Assembly (NCBI RefSeq): GCF_900176165.1
Contig: NZ_FWWU01000003.1
Span: 280,001-330,958 of the forward strand
Direction: 5' to 3'
DNA: 50,958 nucleotides
Origin: Deinococcus hopiensis KR-140
GTDB lineage: Bacteria; Deinococcota; Deinococci; Deinococcales; Deinococcaceae
How positions within the stretch are numbered: position 1 is the stretch's first letter; the number at the start of each line of letters is the position of its first letter. The position numbers and the translations under genes were made by a program. The notes beneath the pieces are model-generated. The model was not told the DNA's origin, ran no database searches, and saw only the letters and a list, made by a program, of their open reading frames with translations. Below, piece after piece: positions 19,555 to 27,965 of the stretch.

Positions 19555-20054
19555 TCAGCTTACCGAGTGGAGAATACAAAAGGTGTTCTCCACTCCACGA
19601 GCAGCAAGGTTCAGCGGCACTCTGGTGCGGTGAACCGCGATGACGCGGTTTTTGCCAGCGGCCAGCTGGGTGAATCCGTTCCAGCCGGTCCCCACGACCT
19701 TGCCCCCGCGTGGATCCCAGGCCCCCGCCTCATACAGGCCCCCGCCTGTCCGGTACGCCAGATGCCAATACCATTTCAGATTGCCGTTGGGCATCACGCC
19801 GTAAATCACGCCCCCAGGTGCGGCAAACACCCTGGTAAAGATGTTCCAGCCGACGCCGATCTCCTCACCACCGCGTGGGACCCACGCGCCGGCGTCGTAC
19901 AGGCCGCCTCCCGTGAGGGCCGCGTTGTGCCGGTACCCCTTCACAGAGCTTTCCAGGGTGACGGCATAGAGGGCCGTGGCGGCGGCTGGGCCTGGCCGGC
20001 AGGAGCCGCGAGCGCAAAGGTGAGCATCAGGGCAGAGGTCCGGCCGTGCTTCAT
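19555..20054 (-). pseudogene. Secreted tachylectin-like protein, frameshifted after the signal peptide
   Basis: Two tachylectin-type repeats (GGGLYDAGAWVPRGGEEIGV with GWNIFTRVFA, and GGGLYEAGAWDPRGGKVVGT with GWNGFTQLA) make a sugar-binding beta-propeller-like unit with the G-x-G-W-x-x-F pattern. The frame holding them has no sensible start. A clear start, ATG 20054, has AGGAG upstream and a signal peptide (MKHGRTSALMLTFALAAPAG) in a frame one base off. One additional base at the G3 run 19988-19990 would fuse them as ...AGQAPAAATALYAVT. As written the gene is broken, or the base is mis-called. The last 20 residues contain a 10-bp inverted repeat and may be altered. Confidence 0.6.
19565..19595. 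repeat. 10-bp inverted repeat at the end of the tachylectin-like gene
   Basis: GAGTGGAGAA and TTCTCCACTC pair perfectly with an 11-nt loop. It lies over the last codons and could end transcription before the GH18 gene, but it has no clean T tract. Confidence 0.45.
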
Positions 20055-20229
20055 GGTGGGCTCCTGGGTGAGCGGGCCGGCTCAGGTTTCCGTCTCCCGC
20101 TGCTGTCCACAGGGTGCGCGCCGCACTGTCCCGTTGTCTTGAGGCAGGCCGTGCCCCACAATCTGGGACAAGGTCCGTCCCTGCCATTCGGGACCCCCGT
20201 TCCGCCACGCTGGAGGCGTGCGAGAGCCT

Positions 20230-22062
20230 ATGCCTTCCAGAACGTCAATGCGCGTCACCGCTGGGCTTCCCCAGGCCCTGCGCGTCTGGACCCTGCCTGC
20301 CCTGGTGCTGCTGGCCGCCGCGCCCGTGCTGTTCCTGAGCCTCCACGCCCACTGGCTTGATCTGGTGTGGTCGGTGCGGGGGCTCGACGACCGGACCTGG
20401 ACGCCGTTCCTCACGCGGCTCCGGCTCGTGCTCGACGGGACGGCGTTGGGACTCGGCGCGGGGGCGGCGGCGCTGGTCTTGCGGTTTGAAACCGGGCGGG
20501 ACCGCGTGGTGCTCGCGGCGCTCCTGGCCACGCTCGGCGTGTTGAGCAGTGGGCTCGTCCCCCTGGGCGTGTGGACCGCGCCGCTGCTGTGGGTGACGCT
20601 GGCGGGCCTCGGCGGCGTGTGGACCCTGGGGCAGCGCCAGAACACGCGGTCCGCGCGCCACTGGGGCGAGGCGGCGCTGCTGCTGTGCCTGCTGGTCTTT
20701 GCGGCCAGCTCACTGCCCACGGACCTCCTCGGCCGCCCGACCCTGCTCGGTTCCCTGAGGCTGGGCGCGTGGTGGAACGAACTGGGGCGTCCGGCGCTGC
20801 GCGATCTCGGATTTCTGGCCTTTTTGATGGGGGCCGCCCTGGTCTGGCTGGAGCGCCGTCCTGGAGCGCTGCAGTCTGGTCTGGCGCGCGTGGGGGTACT
20901 GGTCGGTCTGGCCGGCTTCACCGCACTCGTGTACGTCGGGGTCGTGGGAGGCATCGGGGCGTTGGTGGGAGCGGAGAACAGCCTGTGGCTCGGGATGGTG
21001 GCCGCAATCCTGATCGCCACGGGCTTCGGAAGTGTACGGGCCGCGCTGATTCACGCGGTCAACCGCCTGCTGTACGGCCTGCGAGACGATCCTTTCCTGA
21101 TGACCCAGCGGCTCGCGCTGGAACTCGCCCGGGCCCCGGATCCCAGGGCACGCCTGGAAGCGGCGCTGGACCTGCTCAGCGTATCCCTGAGGCTCCCGGG
21201 CGTGGCCCTGCACCTGCTGGGCGGCGAGGTGCTGACCTGCGGCGAGGTCGGAAGCCACGCGGTGAGTTGGCCGCTCGTGGTCGGGGGCGAGCGTGTGGGG
21301 ACCCTGGTGGCCGCTCCGCGTGGAGCGCGCGAGGCCCTGTCACCGGCCGATCACCGCCTCCTGGGGGTGGTGGCAGACCAACTGGCCGACGCTGCCCACG
21401 CCTGGCAACTGGGTGAGGCCCTCCGGGCGTCTCGGGAGCGGCTGGTGCGCGCGGGCGAGGACGAACGCCGGCGGCTGCGGCGTGACCTGCATGACGGTCT
21501 GGGCCCGGCGCTGTCGGGCCTGGGACTCAAGCTGGAAGCGGCACGGATGCTCCTTGAGCGCGCGCCCGAGCGGGCCAACGCGCACCTGACGGCCCTGCAA
21601 GACGACGTCCGCGAGAGTGTCGGCGAGGTGCGCCGCCTGGTCCACGACCTGCGCCCCCCCAAGCTCGACGATCTGGGTCTGCTCGGGGCGCTGGAGGAGG
21701 TATTGACGGGCGTGCGGTCGGGTGGAGTCGCCGCCACCCTGGAGACCCCGGCAGTCCTCCCTCCCCTGGGGGCGGCCGCCGAGGTGGCGGTGTACCGCAT
21801 CGCGCAGGAGGCCCTCACGAACGTCGTGAAGCACGCCCAGGCCGGGCACGTCACCTTGCGCCTGCAGTTGGAATCCGGGCGACTGACGGTGGAAATCGAG
21901 GATGACGGCGTGGGTCTGCCCGACGTCCGTGAGCCCGGCGTCGGTTCTCAGTCGATGCGCGAGCGGGCCGAGGCGCTCTCCGGCACCCTCATCTGGTTGA
22001 AGGCCCGGGGTGGAGGTACGCTGGTGAGGGCCACTCTCCCGCTGGGTGAGGGACCGCCTTGA
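20230..22062 (+). CDS. Membrane sensor histidine kinase, NarL-family (HisKA_3)
   Basis: A sensor kinase of about 610 residues. The N-terminal half has about eight hydrophobic segments (for example LPALVLLAAAPVLFLSL, AALLATLGVLSSGLVPLG, ALLLCLLVFAAS, VGVVGGIGALVG), then a GAF-like domain (about 290-395). The kinase core has the phospho-accepting His in RRRLRRDLHDGLGPALSGLG, VRRLVHDLRPPKLDDLGL, the N-box EALTNVVKHAQAGH, and DDGVGLPD. The response regulator begins 19 nt downstream. The GTG at 20218 is a possible earlier start, but GGAGG sits only 1 nt before it, so ATG 20230 is preferred. The exact start is uncertain. The signal is unknown. The downstream GH5-like gene suggests a cell-envelope or glycan cue. 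Confidence 0.85.
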   Translation: MPSRTSMRVTAGLPQALRVWTLPALVLLAAAPVLFLSLHAHWLDLVWSVRGLDDRTWTPFLTRLRLVLDGTALGLGAGAAALVLRFETGRDRVVLAALLATLGVLSSGLVPLGVWTAPLLWVTLAGLGGVWTLGQRQNTRSARHWGEAALLLCLLVFAASSLPTDLLGRPTLLGSLRLGAWWNELGRPALRDLGFLAFLMGAALVWLERRPGALQSGLARVGVLVGLAGFTALVYVGVVGGIGALVGAENSLWLGMVAAILIATGFGSVRAALIHAVNRLLYGLRDDPFLMTQRLALELARAPDPRARLEAALDLLSVSLRLPGVALHLLGGEVLTCGEVGSHAVSWPLVVGGERVGTLVAAPRGAREALSPADHRLLGVVADQLADAAHAWQLGEALRASRERLVRAGEDERRRLRRDLHDGLGPALSGLGLKLEAARMLLERAPERANAHLTALQDDVRESVGEVRRLVHDLRPPKLDDLGLLGALEEVLTGVRSGGVAATLETPAVLPPLGAAAEVAVYRIAQEALTNVVKHAQAGHVTLRLQLESGRLTVEIEDDGVGLPDVREPGVGSQSMRERAEALSGTLIWLKARGGGTLVRATLPLGEGPP

Positions 22063-22081
22063 GGGACAGTCCAGGAGACGC

Positions 22082-22735
22082 ATGAATGAAGTGCCGCCGC
22101 ACCCGATCCGCGTGCTGATTGCCGACGACCACCGCCTGTTCCGCGAGGGACTGCGCGCCCTGCTCTCGGTTGCCGGGGACATCGACGTCGTGGGCGAAGC
22201 GGGAGACGGTCAGCAGGCGGTGGAGCTCAGCGCGCGTCTGGCTCCGGACGTCATCGTGATGGACATCCAGATGCCGCGCCTGAGCGGTCTGGAGGCCACC
22301 CGCCAGATTCTGCGCGCCTCTTTGCCCCCTGGCATCCTGATCGTTAGCATGTTCGACGACGACGACAATGTGTTTTCCGCGATGCAGGCGGGAGCGCGCG
22401 GTTACCTGCTCAAGGGGGCCGCCCCGGAAGACCTGCTGCGCGCTGTAGCGGCGGTCGCCCGGGGTGAGGCCCTGTTTGGTCCCGGCATTGCCCAGCGGTT
22501 GATGCGGTACTTTGCTCGGCCCTTACGGTCCGGGCCGCTGCCCTTTCCTGAACTCACGGACCGGGAGCGCGAGATCCTGGCGCTGATCGGGCAAGGTCAG
22601 CGGAACCCGGTCATTGCCCGCAGCCTGGAACTCTCGGAAAAAACTGTACGCAATCACATCACGAGTGTCTTTTCCAAGTTGCAGGTGGGCAGCCGCGCGG
22701 AGGCCGCCTTGCGGGCCCAGGAGGCTGGCCTGTGA
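22082..22735 (+). CDS. NarL/FixJ-type response regulator
   Basis: A response regulator of 217 residues. The receiver domain has the acidic pair in VLIADDHRLFREGLRALL, the phospho-accepting Asp in VIVMDIQMPRLSGLEA and the conserved Lys in GARGYLLKGA. The C-terminal LuxR-type HTH is complete (LTDREREILALIGQGQ, IARSLELSEKTVRNHITSVF). ATG 22082 has AGGAGA 5 nt upstream. It is the partner of the sensor kinase just upstream and overlaps the next gene by 4 bp (GTGA), so the three genes form an operon. It probably activates transcription of cell-surface or glycan genes, including its own operon. Confidence 0.92.
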   Translation: MNEVPPHPIRVLIADDHRLFREGLRALLSVAGDIDVVGEAGDGQQAVELSARLAPDVIVMDIQMPRLSGLEATRQILRASLPPGILIVSMFDDDDNVFSAMQAGARGYLLKGAAPEDLLRAVAAVARGEALFGPGIAQRLMRYFARPLRSGPLPFPELTDREREILALIGQGQRNPVIARSLELSEKTVRNHITSVFSKLQVGSRAEAALRAQEAGL

Positions 22736-23721
22736 GGCGGCTTCTGGTCGCCGCAGCGGTATTGGGCCTTCTGGGTGGAGCGGGCGCGGCCCCCTTGAAG
22801 GACTGGCGGCGCGGCGTCAACCTCGAGGGCTGGCTGGGCGGCGGGCCCTTCCGGCCGCTTGATGCGGCCCAGCTTTCCCAGCTGGGACAGATCCGGGCGG
22901 CCGGTTTCGATTTCGTCCGGGTGCCGCTGGACCCGGCCCTGTTGATCGAGGCTTCCGCCAGCAGTGACGAGCCGGGGCGATCCCTCGATCGCCTGCTCGG
23001 CGCAGCGCGCGCCCGTGGACTGGGCGTGCTGGTCGCCGTCGCTCCAGACCCCGGTCTCAAACGCAAGGTCCTCCTCGGTGGCATGGCGCGGGACACCCAT
23101 CTGGTGCTTCTCGAACGCCTCGCGGCGCGGATGGTGGCTGCCCGGTTGCCCCGCGCGATGATCGAACCTCTGGATGAGCCGGTCGACCCCGGGCGGCGGG
23201 ATTGCGGCCCCAGTACCTTCGACTGGAATGCGGCGCTCTCGGCGTTTGTGCGGGCGGTGCGCCGGGCAGCACCGGCCTTGCCGGTGCTCGTCTCCGGCAT
23301 CTGCTACGCCGACGCCGACTCCATCCTGGACCTGCGCCCCCTTGCCGACAGGAACGTTGTGTACGGCTTTCAGTATTTGAATCCACTGGATTTCACGCAG
23401 CAGGGCAATCCCTCCAACGATGATTGGAAACGGCTCAAGGGCGTGCCATATACCGTGAACGACGCCAGAGCGATGCGGCGTTCCTTTGAGGCGGTAGGCC
23501 ATTGGTCCCGCCGGTATGGGGTACCGGTGCTGCTCACTTCCTTTGCCGTCCACACCAGTGCGCCAAGCGCTGAGCGTCTGCGCTGGTTGCGTGATGTCCG
23601 CACCCTCGCCGAGGGTCAGCACTTTGCCTGGGCCGCCTGGAGCTGGCAAAGCCCCTTCGGCTTTGGAATAAGCGGTGGGGGAAAGGTTCCGGCCAGACTC
23701 AAGCAGGTCCTTGGTCTGTAA
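22732..23721 (+). CDS. Secreted GH5-like protein, probably lacking the catalytic nucleophile
   Basis: A protein of 329 residues with a signal peptide (MRRLLVAAAVLGLLGGAGAA) and a GH5/cellulase-like barrel: RRGVNLEGWLGGGPF, AAGFDFVRVPLDP, and an acid/base region IEPLDEPVD where family members have N-E-P. In GH5 the nucleophile Glu lies on a strand ending in (T/G)-E-(F/W). The matching strand here reads VPVLLTSFAVHTSA with Ser in its place, followed by the expected AWAAWSWQSPFGFGI. It may therefore be a non-catalytic glycan-binding relative or use another residue. It starts at GTG 22732, overlapping the regulator stop, and ends the kinase-regulator operon. Confidence 0.7.
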   Translation: MRRLLVAAAVLGLLGGAGAAPLKDWRRGVNLEGWLGGGPFRPLDAAQLSQLGQIRAAGFDFVRVPLDPALLIEASASSDEPGRSLDRLLGAARARGLGVLVAVAPDPGLKRKVLLGGMARDTHLVLLERLAARMVAARLPRAMIEPLDEPVDPGRRDCGPSTFDWNAALSAFVRAVRRAAPALPVLVSGICYADADSILDLRPLADRNVVYGFQYLNPLDFTQQGNPSNDDWKRLKGVPYTVNDARAMRRSFEAVGHWSRRYGVPVLLTSFAVHTSAPSAERLRWLRDVRTLAEGQHFAWAAWSWQSPFGFGISGGGKVPARLKQVLGL

Positions 23722-24406
23722 CGCGGGGAGAGGGACCTCATCCGGCAACTGTGGAGCGCTCGGGGGTCAAGGGCACAGGCGGCCGAGTCAGGTTTGAGCG
23801 CGCCGTAAACATGTCGGTTTTGGGCGGAATGAGGCGGCCAGAGCCCACGGGATGAAGGCTCGCGGCGGGCAGCCGGGCGGCCCTCGCGTTGGCTCCCGAA
23901 CCCTTTTCCAGTTCCGCAAAAACGGAAGCGAGGTTACCGTCAGCCCAGGCGCAACTGGCTGAAGACGTCCTGCTTGGCCTGGAAGGCTGCCTCACTGATT
24001 TGGGCCGTACAGACGGGGAACTCGGGGACCCGGCAGCATCACTGCGCTGGGGGTCTCTGCCCTGAGGCGCACGCCACGCGCCCTTGCATGTGGCGTCCAA
24101 TTCCAAGGGAACGCCAAGCACCACGCCTTTCTGGACCTGCTACGGAGTGCGAGACGTCGCGAGGGCGCCGTCCCCTCTGGGAGTGGGGAGAGGAGGACAT
24201 GGCCTGGACAGAACGCACCGGCAGCCCCGCTCAACCTCTGGCAAGAGCTGACGCAGGCGCACCCGGAGGCAGCGTGATGTCTTCCTCCTCTAACCAAAAA
24301 ACTGCGTTCCACACGCAGCTCCGGGCGTCTTGCCTCTCCTTTCTCCGCTCCCAGAGACCGAAATTCTTAACGCAACGTGCATGTTTGTTCTTCCCCTCGC
24401 TTTGCC
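23722..24406. other. Gap with a possible decayed coding remnant
   Basis: No intact gene. On the minus strand about 30 codons ending at TGA 23940-23942 read like a natural C-terminus (EFPVCTAQISEAAFQAKQDV then FSQLRLG). The frame is closed by a TGA upstream, and other frames look protein-like for short stretches. A gene remnant with frameshifts is possible. Confidence 0.3.
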
Positions 24407-24436
24407 TTGACAACGTTTTCAAAGCTTTTGTAAGGT
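24407..24436 (+). promoter_or_regulatory. Promoter with an overlapping LacI-type operator
   Basis: TTGACA (24407-24412) is a perfect -35 box, with a weak -10 TAAGGT 18 nt on. TTGACAACGTTTTCAA (24407-24422) is an inverted repeat centred on CG with six of seven positions paired, the form of LacI/GalR-family sugar-repressor operators. It precedes the beta-helix lipoprotein gene by 150 nt. Repression by a sugar-responsive LacI protein is inferred. Confidence 0.45.
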
Positions 24437-24571
24437 AGTCATAACGAATTCAGCAGCATTCGCAAGACCGCCTTCTCATGGAAACGCATGAGGGGGGTTG
24501 GACATGTACGACACTTCCTCGCAGGTGGCCGTACTTTTTGCCGCATTCTCCCGAGCACAGAAAGGAACCCC

Positions 24572-26914
24572 ATGCTCCGTTCCCAGCGCCTCTTTGCAGT
24601 CACTTCCCTCGCCCTGCTGCTGGCCGCCTGTGACCAGCAGTCCGCGTCGCCCAGCGCGGACGGTACCTCGCCTTCAACGCTGCGTGCCGCGGCCACGGAC
24701 TACACCAGCGGCGTCAGTGTGGCGGGCTCGACGGCCACCATCTGGTTCAAGTCGGCGGTCAACACCACCTGGGTGGACGCGCATTACACCCTCAACGGCG
24801 GGGCTCAGCAAAACGTCCGCATGACTTACAACAGCGCTGCCGCCCGCTACGAACAAAACGTGACGGTGGCCAACGGGAACACCCTCGTCTACTCCTTTAC
24901 GTACAACAACGGCACCGCTGCCTACGACACGCCCAACACCACCTACACGGTGGGCAGCACGGGGGGCACCACAGGGCCGGTCTGCTTTTACACGGACGCG
25001 AATTACCAGGGAACGTCGTTCTGCGCCAGCGGCGACAGCAGTTGGGTGGGCACCGACTGGAACGACCGCATCAGTTCGGTCAAGGTGAGCAGCGGCTATC
25101 AGGTGCAGCTGTTCAACGACATCAACTACGGGGGGACCAGCAAGACGCTGAGCGCCGACGCCTCCACGCTGCCCGACTTCAACGACCTCACCTCCTCCTT
25201 CAAACTGACCAAGGTGAGCACGACCCTGCCGACCTCCGATACGCCCAACTTTGGGCCCAACGTGAAGATCTACGAGCCTGGCACCTCGGCCACAACCATT
25301 CAGGCTGATCTTGATAACGCTTTCAACGCCTGGAAGCTCAACGGGGGCGCGCAGTTCGGCAGCCAGCGCTTCACCTTCCTGTTCAAGCCGGGCACGTATG
25401 GCCGCGTGTGGGGCAACCTGGGCTTTTACACCACAGTGGCGGGCCTGGGCCGCAATCCGGACGACGTGACCATCAACGGGGCCATCAACGTCGACAGCGG
25501 CTGGAACCTGGGCGACGAGAAAAACGCCACCCAGAACTTCTGGCGCAGCGCGGAGAACCTCTCGGTGGTGCCCGAGGGCGGTACGAACCGCTGGGCGGTG
25601 TCGCAGGCAGCGCCCATGCGCCGCGTGCATATCAAGGGGGCGCTGACCCTGGCCCCCAGCAACCAGGACGGCGGCCAGGGCTACTCCAGCGGCGGCTACC
25701 TGGCGGACGTGAAGGTGGACGGCGCGGTGAGCAGCGGCTCGCAACAGCAGTGGTACACCCGTGACAGCGCGGTTGGCAGCTGGAACGGCGGGGTGTGGAA
25801 CATGGTCTTCAGCGGGGTGCAGGGCGCTCCTCCACAGGCCTTCCCGAATCCGCCCCACACCACACTGGGCACCACGCCCGTCAGCCGCGAGAAACCCTAC
25901 CTGTATTTCGAGAACGGCAAGTACGCGGTCTTTGTGCCCGGCCTGCGGACCAACTCCAGCGGCGTGACCTGGCCGAACACAGCGGGCACGTCCATTCCCC
26001 TCAGCCAGTTCTACGTCGCCCGGCCCACCGATAGCGCGGCGACGCTGAACCAGGCGCTCAGCCAGGGCCTCAATCTGTTCTTTACACCTGGCGTGTACCA
26101 CCTCAGCCAGACGCTGAATGTTACGCGGGCAAACACGGTCCTCTTTGGTCTGGGCTTCCCGGCGCTGATTCCCGATGGCGGCGTCAACGGTATTCAGGTG
26201 GCCGACGTGGACGGTGTGAAGATCTCTGGTCTGCTGTTCGACGCGGGCACCACCAACAGCCCTGCGCTGCTGACCGTCGGGACAGCAGGCTCGCACGTGA
26301 GCCACGCGGCCAACCCCACCAGCGTCCAGGACGTGTACTTCCGCATCGGCGGCGCGGTGGCGGGCAAGGCCACCAACAGCCTGGTGGTGAACAGCGACAA
26401 CGCGATCATCGACCACATCTGGGCCTGGCGTGCCGACCACGGTACGCAGCCGACGGGCTGGGCCATCAATACCGCCGACACGGGCCTGATCGTGAACGGC
26501 AACAACGTGCTTGCCACGGGGCTGTTCGTCGAGCACTACCAGAAATACAACGTGCTGTGGAACGGTCAGGGCGGCAAGACCATCTTCTTCCAGAACGAAC
26601 TTCCCTACGACGCTCCCGCTACGGGCTGGAGCAGTGGCAACGGCTACGGCTACGCGGCGTACAAGGTGGCCGACAGCGTCACCACGCACGAGGCCTGGGG
26701 CCTGGGAAGCTACTGCTTTTTCAACGTCAACCCCAGCATCACGGTGGCCCGCGCCTTCGAGGTGCCGAACGTGGCGGGCGTGAAGTTCCACGACCTGCTG
26801 ACCGTCTCGCTGGGCAACACGGGCGGCATCAGCCGCGTGATCAACAACACGGGGGCCGCCGTTCCCCTGCCCAACACCAACACGGCGCCGAGCAACGTTC
26901 TCAACTTCCCGTAA
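24572..26914 (+). CDS. Lipoprotein with CBM56-like, beta/gamma-crystallin and beta-helix domains
   Basis: A lipoprotein of 780 residues with a signal peptide and lipobox (SLALLLAAC). Domain 1 (about residues 35-125) resembles CBM56, a beta-1,3-glucan-binding module (VSVAGSTATIWFKSAVNTTW, HYTLNGGAQQNVRMTYN). Domain 2 (about 135-220) is a beta/gamma-crystallin pair with the calcium motifs NDRISS and NDLTSS. The rest is a right-handed beta-helix of a secreted family often named adenylyl cyclase or factor 5/8 protein by automatic annotation (LTLAPSNQDGGQGYSSGGYL, QQQWYTRDSAVGSWNGGVWN). I infer a glycan-active enzyme, perhaps a beta-1,3-glucanase, but no catalytic residue can be named. ATG 24572 has AAAGGA upstream. 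A strong terminator follows. Confidence 0.75.
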   Translation: MLRSQRLFAVTSLALLLAACDQQSASPSADGTSPSTLRAAATDYTSGVSVAGSTATIWFKSAVNTTWVDAHYTLNGGAQQNVRMTYNSAAARYEQNVTVANGNTLVYSFTYNNGTAAYDTPNTTYTVGSTGGTTGPVCFYTDANYQGTSFCASGDSSWVGTDWNDRISSVKVSSGYQVQLFNDINYGGTSKTLSADASTLPDFNDLTSSFKLTKVSTTLPTSDTPNFGPNVKIYEPGTSATTIQADLDNAFNAWKLNGGAQFGSQRFTFLFKPGTYGRVWGNLGFYTTVAGLGRNPDDVTINGAINVDSGWNLGDEKNATQNFWRSAENLSVVPEGGTNRWAVSQAAPMRRVHIKGALTLAPSNQDGGQGYSSGGYLADVKVDGAVSSGSQQQWYTRDSAVGSWNGGVWNMVFSGVQGAPPQAFPNPPHTTLGTTPVSREKPYLYFENGKYAVFVPGLRTNSSGVTWPNTAGTSIPLSQFYVARPTDSAATLNQALSQGLNLFFTPGVYHLSQTLNVTRANTVLFGLGFPALIPDGGVNGIQVADVDGVKISGLLFDAGTTNSPALLTVGTAGSHVSHAANPTSVQDVYFRIGGAVAGKATNSLVVNSDNAIIDHIWAWRADHGTQPTGWAINTADTGLIVNGNNVLATGLFVEHYQKYNVLWNGQGGKTIFFQNELPYDAPATGWSSGNGYGYAAYKVADSVTTHEAWGLGSYCFFNVNPSITVARAFEVPNVAGVKFHDLLTVSLGNTGGISRVINNTGAAVPLPNTNTAPSNVLNFP

Positions 26915-26930
26915 ACGGGAGTCGCAAAGC

Positions 26931-26965
26931 GGAGAGGGCCAGCCCCGGCGGGGCTGGCCCTCTCC
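26931..26965 (+). terminator. Strong hairpin terminator
   Basis: A perfect 16-bp stem (GGAGAGGGCCAGCCCC) with a 3-nt loop starts 17 nt after the beta-helix gene stop. The T tract is absent, as is common in high-GC genomes. Confidence 0.7.
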
Positions 26966-27082
26966 GTCGGGTATACGGCGGCGAACACTCCCAACTTTCT
27001 CCCAATGGTCTACCAACTTCGGCACCGAGCGGGGAACGTCTTGCACCGTTTCTCCGAACTCACTGTCGGAGCCGCCTCTCCG

Positions 27083-27119
27083 GGGCCCTTGCCTGGGGGA
27101 TATCCGCAGGCAAGGGCCC
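27083..27119 (-). terminator. Hairpin terminator between convergent genes
   Basis: GGGCCCTTGCCTG and CAGGCAAGGGCCC form a perfect 13-bp stem with an 11-nt loop, just beyond the tetR-type stop at 27128. Confidence 0.65.
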
Positions 27120-27127
27120 TCCCGGAC

Positions 27128-27826
27128 TTACGTCAACCGCTTGAGCCATTCCAGAAGGAGCGTGCGTTCCGCTTCGGTCAAGGCGGCCGGCAGGGTGGGC
27201 AGCAAGGCAATCAATGCGACCGCATGGGCCGCTGCCTGTTGCTTGCCCGGGTCGCCGACCGCGTCCCCTTCTGGTGTGAGCACCGCGCCCAGCACTGCCT
27301 CGCGCATCCGCTCTGCAAGTCCATCGTCCCGCTCCGGGGCGCGGAGCAAGACCAGCGTCACCCCTACAGCCGAAGCGTGGATCATGGCGGCGGCCCGCTC
27401 TACGTCCACGGCAAGCCTCCCCGCTTCCGCCACCCGCCCCATCAGCGCCTGCAGCATGGCCGCCGCCTCCAGGGCTGCGGGGGACTCCTCGCCAGGCCGC
27501 AGTCGGCCGTACATCAGCGTGTACAGGTGCGGATGACTCAGGCCGAACTCCACGTGCCGGTTCCAGCCCTTACGCAACTCTTCTACTGGGTCACCCGTAC
27601 CCACCCGCGCCGCCTTGGCCTGGAGGTAAGACGCGAACCCGGCGCTCGCCACCGCATTGAGCAGGCCCTGCATGTCGCCAAATTGACGGTAGATGGTCGG
27701 CGGCTGCACGTGAGCCGCCGCGCTGACCGTCCGGGTAGAGACAGCGTCCACGCCCCCGGCTTCGAGCAGTGTGAGGGCGGCCTCGAGAATACGGTCACGC
27801 GGAGACGGCAAAAGAACAGCAGCCAT
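27128..27826 (-). CDS. TetR/AcrR-family transcriptional regulator
   Basis: A repressor-type protein of 232 residues. The N-terminal HTH is typical: RDRILEAALTLLEAGGVDAV, TRTVSAAAHVQPPTIYRQFG and DMQGLLNAVASAGF. The C-terminal ligand domain is helical and variable (TetR C-terminal type, with MYGRLRPGEESPAALEAAAM). It is divergent from an aldo-keto reductase, and the 139-bp spacer holds a GGTAAC-N8-GTTACC operator. There is no ribosome binding site before ATG 27826, and TATGTT ends 11 nt before it, so the leader is very short and the operator covers its -10 box. Autorepression and control of the reductase are therefore likely. The ligand is unknown. Confidence 0.9.
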   Translation of the reverse strand: MAAVLLPSPRDRILEAALTLLEAGGVDAVSTRTVSAAAHVQPPTIYRQFGDMQGLLNAVASAGFASYLQAKAARVGTGDPVEELRKGWNRHVEFGLSHPHLYTLMYGRLRPGEESPAALEAAAMLQALMGRVAEAGRLAVDVERAAAMIHASAVGVTLVLLRAPERDDGLAERMREAVLGAVLTPEGDAVGDPGKQQAAAHAVALIALLPTLPAALTEAERTLLLEWLKRLT

Positions 27827-27834
27827 ATATCAAC

Positions 27835-27854
27835 GGTAACATACTTTTGTTACC
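27835..27854. promoter_or_regulatory. TetR-type operator (GGTAAC-N8-GTTACC)
   Basis: A perfect 6-bp inverted repeat lies between the divergent genes. It overlaps the likely -10 of the regulator (27838-27843) and sits 3 bp before the -35 of the reductase gene. A third GTTACC at 27885-27890 could be an extra half-site. Confidence 0.6.
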
Positions 27855-27857
27855 CCC

Positions 27858-27886
27858 TTGACATACAACCGATTACGGGATTACGT
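27858..27886 (+). promoter_or_regulatory. Promoter of the aldo-keto reductase gene
   Basis: TTGACA (27858-27863) is a perfect -35 box. TTACGT follows 17 nt later as a weak -10. The leader to ATG 27966 is about 75 nt and contains AGGAGG. Confidence 0.5.
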
Positions 27887-27965
27887 TACCACTGAAAACA
27901 GTGGCTCCAGAGCGTCCCATGGGTGAGGATGCCTGGCAGAAACTTGACCGACAGGAGGATTACGC

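Noticed and set aside
24674..27046. 790-codon minus-strand frame
   Set aside because: It lies opposite the beta-helix lipoprotein, which has a signal peptide, recognisable domains and a terminator; the shadow is rich in His, Val and Arg with no motif.
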